Positions 59,822 to 64,000 of a DNA stretch of 64,000 nucleotides are shown here, in pieces. The DNA is from Rhytidiadelphus loreus (Eukaryota > Streptophyta > Bryopsida > Hypnales > Hylocomiaceae), in assembly GCA_947034895.1 (NCBI GenBank), contig OX344761.1, positions 77,189,839-77,253,838 on the forward strand. Reading direction: 5' to 3'. The translations under genes were made by a program, and so were the position numbers. How positions within the stretch are numbered: the stretch's first letter is position 1; each line of letters begins with the position of its first letter. Under the pieces are notes generated by a model that was given only the letters and a program-made list of their open reading frames with translations, was not told where the DNA came from and searched no databases.

Positions 59822-62498
59822 TCCACTCATCTAAGCACTTGGTAGAAGCACCACTCCCCACCGGTGCTACCCGTCCTTTAATCGTACACTTCCCTACTCG
59901 GTCCAATCCACTTTACTTTGGGACTCATGCCATAGCCTATTGGCGAATGGGACTCATTCAACTAGTATTAAAGACTGCATAAGTACTCTATGGTAACACA
60001 CAAGTGGTGGAAAGGCTCCAACACCAACCTCACCACTTGTGGCCACAATAGCTCACAATGACACCATTCTGGAGTGAGGAGTGGGACTACCCTTCCTCAT
60101 AGTATTCTTTGCGAGATTGGACAGTCCTACTTCCATCCTAAGGATCTCTTAAAACACTTATGACACTCCCCAACTTGGAAGACCACCCATTTTCAAGTCG
60201 TCCCCTTGAAATTGGGCCTCAAAAGACTCCCGAACTTCCCATCAAGATCACTTTTAGCTCCAGACTTCAAATCCAAAGTGTGAGTTCATTTTCGTGTTCT
60301 ACTCTTTCCATAAATCACCTTGGACTATTCATTTCTTCAATTCCAACAAGTATCAAGGAAGGTATGACCCTCTATTGGTCCAAGTCCCCCTAGAGAGTAA
60401 TTCACTCGAACTCCACCTTCTTTAGATGCCCATAATTCTTAGTACATAGCTTACCTCTTCAAGAGTCTCAGCATTCTAAAAAAAAAATTGTTTCTTTAGC
60501 TTTCCAACGATATGCGGCATGCCCTATTTTGCTCAAAAGAATCCTTCCAAACTTGGCTCCCACCTTCTTGAGACGCAGCCAGGACATTATCAACTTTGAG
60601 GAGCCATAACTTTTGACTCTCAACTCGGATCCTTGTGTTCTTTGGACCCATGTACACGTCTTCTTACAAGATTTCAAATTGTGTTTGGCAAGCTATCCAA
60701 TTTGTCCCAAGTAGAGTGCTACAACGCTCTCATCGCCTTCCAATTCCTCACACCTAATCTCTTGCAAGGCTTGGGGAGTCACCCCCAATGTCCCCCTTTC
60801 TCACTAAGGTTTCACGGGCATGCCTCAAGATGAGGGTTGTGACAAAGGGACTACGAGTTTAAAAAAATTAGTGGAATACATTAAAAGAGATTTGAAGGCA
60901 AAAAAATTTAATGTTTTTATATATTTTGAGTGGTTTTTAGAGTGAGGAACAAGCCTGAAACGGCCTTCCCTTGCCCACAAATCTCATCTAATGAGTGAGT
61001 TCTACTTGAGATCATTGGTTCCTAAATAATTATAAATAAAAAAAGGTCAAAACTACAACTTTTGAGACAAACTTAGTAATTAAGGGAATAAGTTGAATGC
61101 CTTAATCAAGGTTTGATTTAGATTAAAGACAAAAGTAAAAGCCAAAATCAAGCATATTTGAGTAGTTGAGATACCAAAACTTAACATATACTTAAGAGAA
61201 CTCATGAGGTCTACAACATCATTTTTCCTTTAATTCTCTAGTTAATTAGCAAGAAATTAGGAGTTATAGAAATTAAGAGATTAAGGCTCCAAAGTATACC
61301 AAAGGAAAAAAATATAACATAAGAAAAGAATTTGAGATAGAAGTGAAATAGAGATAGGTTGAAGAAGAGATTCAAGTGGAGTTAGTTTGCAACTTCTATA
61401 TTTTATTGTCGAAGTCACTTAAGTAGTACGGAAAATTTAAAGAAAACACAAGATGGAGCAAGACGGATACTACAAGGCAATCACGATAATGGTCAAGGAG
61501 GATGGAACCACGGTATCAACAAAACTAGAGGTACGTGCCTAAATTGCCTTTCTAGTATTCATTCTCTTTTGTAAGAATAGGAATTAAAATTAGAAGCTAG
61601 CTAGTTAAGTCAAAAATTTTAGCATTTAGCAAAATTCAACTTTGAATTTAAAAATACCTACGTAATTTCTAGAGGATTTTAGAAACATATTAAACTTAAA
61701 ATTGGATAGAGATTGAGGAAGATATGCATGAATAAAGTGGTTAGTTTTGGATGAAAATGAATAAAAATCATTCAAATGAATTCAAAAAGGAATATTTTTA
61801 TTTAAATAAAATTCAAAAAGAAAATCTTCAAAGAATAGCTGATTTGGAATTGTAGGTTAGTAAAAAACATTGCATGAAGTTTTAGAGCACCAATTAGTGC
61901 CCAAACTTCATCCATGTATAACTTTTGATAGGAAAGTCCAAACTTAAAAGTATCTTAACATTTTATAAATTCAATTTTACAATAGTCTCTATAGTTTAGA
62001 ATCATTAAAAAACTAAAACTAGCAAATAGAGATTAAAAGTCCAAAATAGTAGTCATTGAGTAGATGATAAAACGCCAATTGGACGAGCCCTAGGGCACCC
62101 ATTTAGAATTTGAAGATTAAAACAAAAAGAACCCAGATGTGCCCGCTTTATCTCAAAGATAAAGATAAAACACTTACACCATTGTATGTGTTCATCTAGA
62201 TTGTTTACATTAATTATCTATCATAATTAGCCCTTCAACTCCATCCAACAAAATCATCTATAATTATAAACTACCCATTAAGACTATCTAACTTGACTAT
62301 CTAGTAGGACTATTTGTTGGGAAGTCCATCTAGAAGGTCCATCTGGATGCCTGTCTAATGGGTCTAATTGTCTATTAAAAGTTTAAAACCATTCCAAGAG
62401 ATCGTATAGAGTGTCACTACTCAAGAATCGTAGAGCTCATTTGTCAAGTGGTCTTGTCCATTTAAATTGCGGTTGTTTTTATCTAGTCTTTGGGTACA
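59822..62498. other. No gene recognised
   Basis: 60,160-60,844 reads like non-coding retroelement sequence (see rejected items). The rest is AT-rich, without a splice-consistent gene or paired termini. Confidence 0.4.
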
Positions 62499-62927
62499 AG
62501 TGAGCTAATAGAAGCCAATGGTGACCATAAAAAGATCCTTTGGAGAATCCTTTATGAAATTTTAATGGAATGTTCAATTCAAAAACTTCATCAATTTTAT
62601 CAAAATTAGTTCTAAAAATTATTCAAAGTTGTCAACAATGACATATTCTATTCAAAATATCATTACTTTCAATGAAAAAGTTTCTATATAGTCTAATTTC
62701 AAATTCAACAAAGAAATAAAAAGCATTGATTACAATCCTATTTTTGTACATTATTTAGATTAAATGATGACATCATAGACTATACAATATTCAAACATGA
62801 TACAACAACATTTATGAATGACGAGGCATGTTTTTTTTGAAAAAATCTAAAACAATTTGAGCTAGACATTCCATAATGGTCCCCCAAATGTAGTGGTTAC
62901 GTCAAAGTTGGCTTCTATTACCTCAAT
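62499..62927. mobile_element. MITE of the AGCTAATAGAAGCCAA family, unbroken
   Basis: AGTGAGCTAATAGAAGCCAA at the left and TTGGCTTCTATTACCTCAAT at the right are inverted copies. The roughly 430-bp body matches 59,405-59,821. Non-coding. Confidence 0.75.
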
Positions 62928-64000
62928 TGAAACCCTCTCCACCACAATAATTAAATTACATTTATCCCCTCCCAATGACCTTGACCATGAATATTCTATT
63001 CTACCAAATGCCAAGTTTGAATCTTAAAATTATAATAGACGTTTTGACATCGTAACTTAGAATACTTATTTTTATAAAAATGAATAGACTTCATTTTACC
63101 TACTTGTTCATAATGCCATTATATGGTCAATTATTGGCTCCATAACAGAAAGCAGGTTTTTCCATTATGTTACATTTGGAAGTATATAAAAATAGTGCAA
63201 TTGAATTTTGATAATTCATCATTGAATGCATTGATGGCTTTCAATCAATTTTCATGTAATATCATGAAATTTGATTTTTAAAATTCACCAAAAGTTCTGG
63301 AGTTTTATTTTTTGAGATTGAAAATTGATATTTAAGATGGCAACTTCCTTACAATAATTCCTTACTTATTAGACTAATATTTGTACGTATTGTTAAAATT
63401 AGATTCATATGATTTGCTTTCTATATCTTAAATGAGGTTGTTTGTTTGTTTTGCTTATAATGAGATTTTTTGAATTGTGCACCTCCTAGTCACGTTCTTC
63501 ATTGGGTTAGAAAGTCCTTTGCAAGGAGGGATGCACAAACTTCATTTCATGCCATTTGGACCTATGGTATGAAAGTTATTGAATTTTGAAGTTTTGTGAA
63601 TAAAAAAATAGATAATTATTTTAATTTTAATTTTATTTCAATTGTGGCAATGGCATAGCCGCACTTGGCACACTAGACTATACCTTAAATGAGGTTGTTT
63701 GATTGTTTTATTAATTTTTTTGTTGCAATGAAATCTTTTGAAGTTTTGAACTATGTCACAATGGACTTGTTTGGAATTCCCTATGATTAGTTTGGAGATT
63801 GTGTAGTTTGTCCTTGCTAGTTTTTACTAGTTTTTATGTTTCCCTGTGTTCTAATATCATCATGGGGGGATCTTCAAAGAATTCCTATAGATAAGGAAAT
63901 TGAGTGGGCTTTCCATGCAAAATTTTTCATAAACTCTCTGCAAAATAATCCCCCTTATGCAATCCAAATTGGTAGATTTTACAACAAATTGACATATTTT
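62928..64000. other. No gene recognised
   Basis: AT-rich sequence; no feature supported up to the window edge. Confidence 0.5.

Noticed and set aside
60160..60844. Solo LTR on the minus strand starting TGTCACAACCC at 60,844
   Set aside because: The start looks LTR-like, but I found no matching 3' end with CA and no 5-bp target duplication (AAGGG) on the other side.

Overview
The window is nuclear DNA from a plant, AT-rich and dense in transposons. The evidence is a multi-exon leucine-rich-repeat receptor-like kinase (LRR-RLK) pair with plant-type short LRR exons and canonical GT-AG introns, plus many MITEs and a Mutator-like transposase with a SWIM zinc finger. I did not identify the species; a non-seed land plant (fern, lycophyte or bryophyte) is my guess from the character of the uncharacterised genes.

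Layout. (1) 1-27,490: an old tandem duplication of about 17 kb, holding two same-strand (minus) LRR-RLK genes. RLK-A (5785 to beyond the left edge) shows only its ectodomain here. RLK-B (22,820-14,686) is complete: 16 exons whose phases all agree, 805 codons, signal peptide, LRRs, one membrane span and an RD kinase. Upstream flanks are duplicated too, so filled and empty insertion sites can be read by comparing copies. They show a MITE family that inserts precisely at TTAA, with termini starting CCCCTAAAG (piggyBac-like behaviour). (2) 27,500-36,085: short MITEs, then a 4,973-bp insertion between perfect 21-bp direct repeats. It carries a short gene of unknown function (31,844-32,302) and gene remnants, and is followed by more TTAA elements. 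(3) 36,099-53,245: a 17.1-kb DNA transposon bounded by inverted termini (GCTAGCGTGCGAGC) and a direct repeat TTGAGAGAGAACA. (4) 53,259-64,000: a second, inverted and interrupted copy of the short unknown gene, nested MITEs, and AT-rich sequence with nothing else I can support.

The 17.1-kb element is the main find. It carries two divergent gene systems. Rightward (48,334-52,403) is a Mutator-like transposase with a GCM/WRKY-type zinc finger, a DDE-type core and a SWIM finger. Leftward (45,143-36,449, perhaps from 47,314) is a roughly 13-exon gene whose product has a ParB-like motif (GNHRRIAW) followed by a beta-class N6/N4 DNA-methyltransferase fold, a layout I know from phage and plasmid proteins. 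Its catalytic motif IV reads DCQE in place of DPPY. Between the two genes lies a tandem array with an exact 101-bp higher-order period. Five roughly 94-bp near-perfect hairpins were seen only inside the element, as were two other tandem arrays. My reading is a large autonomous Mutator-like element carrying a DNA-binding/methyltransferase-like partner gene and its own repeat-based control sites; the functional part of this is inference.
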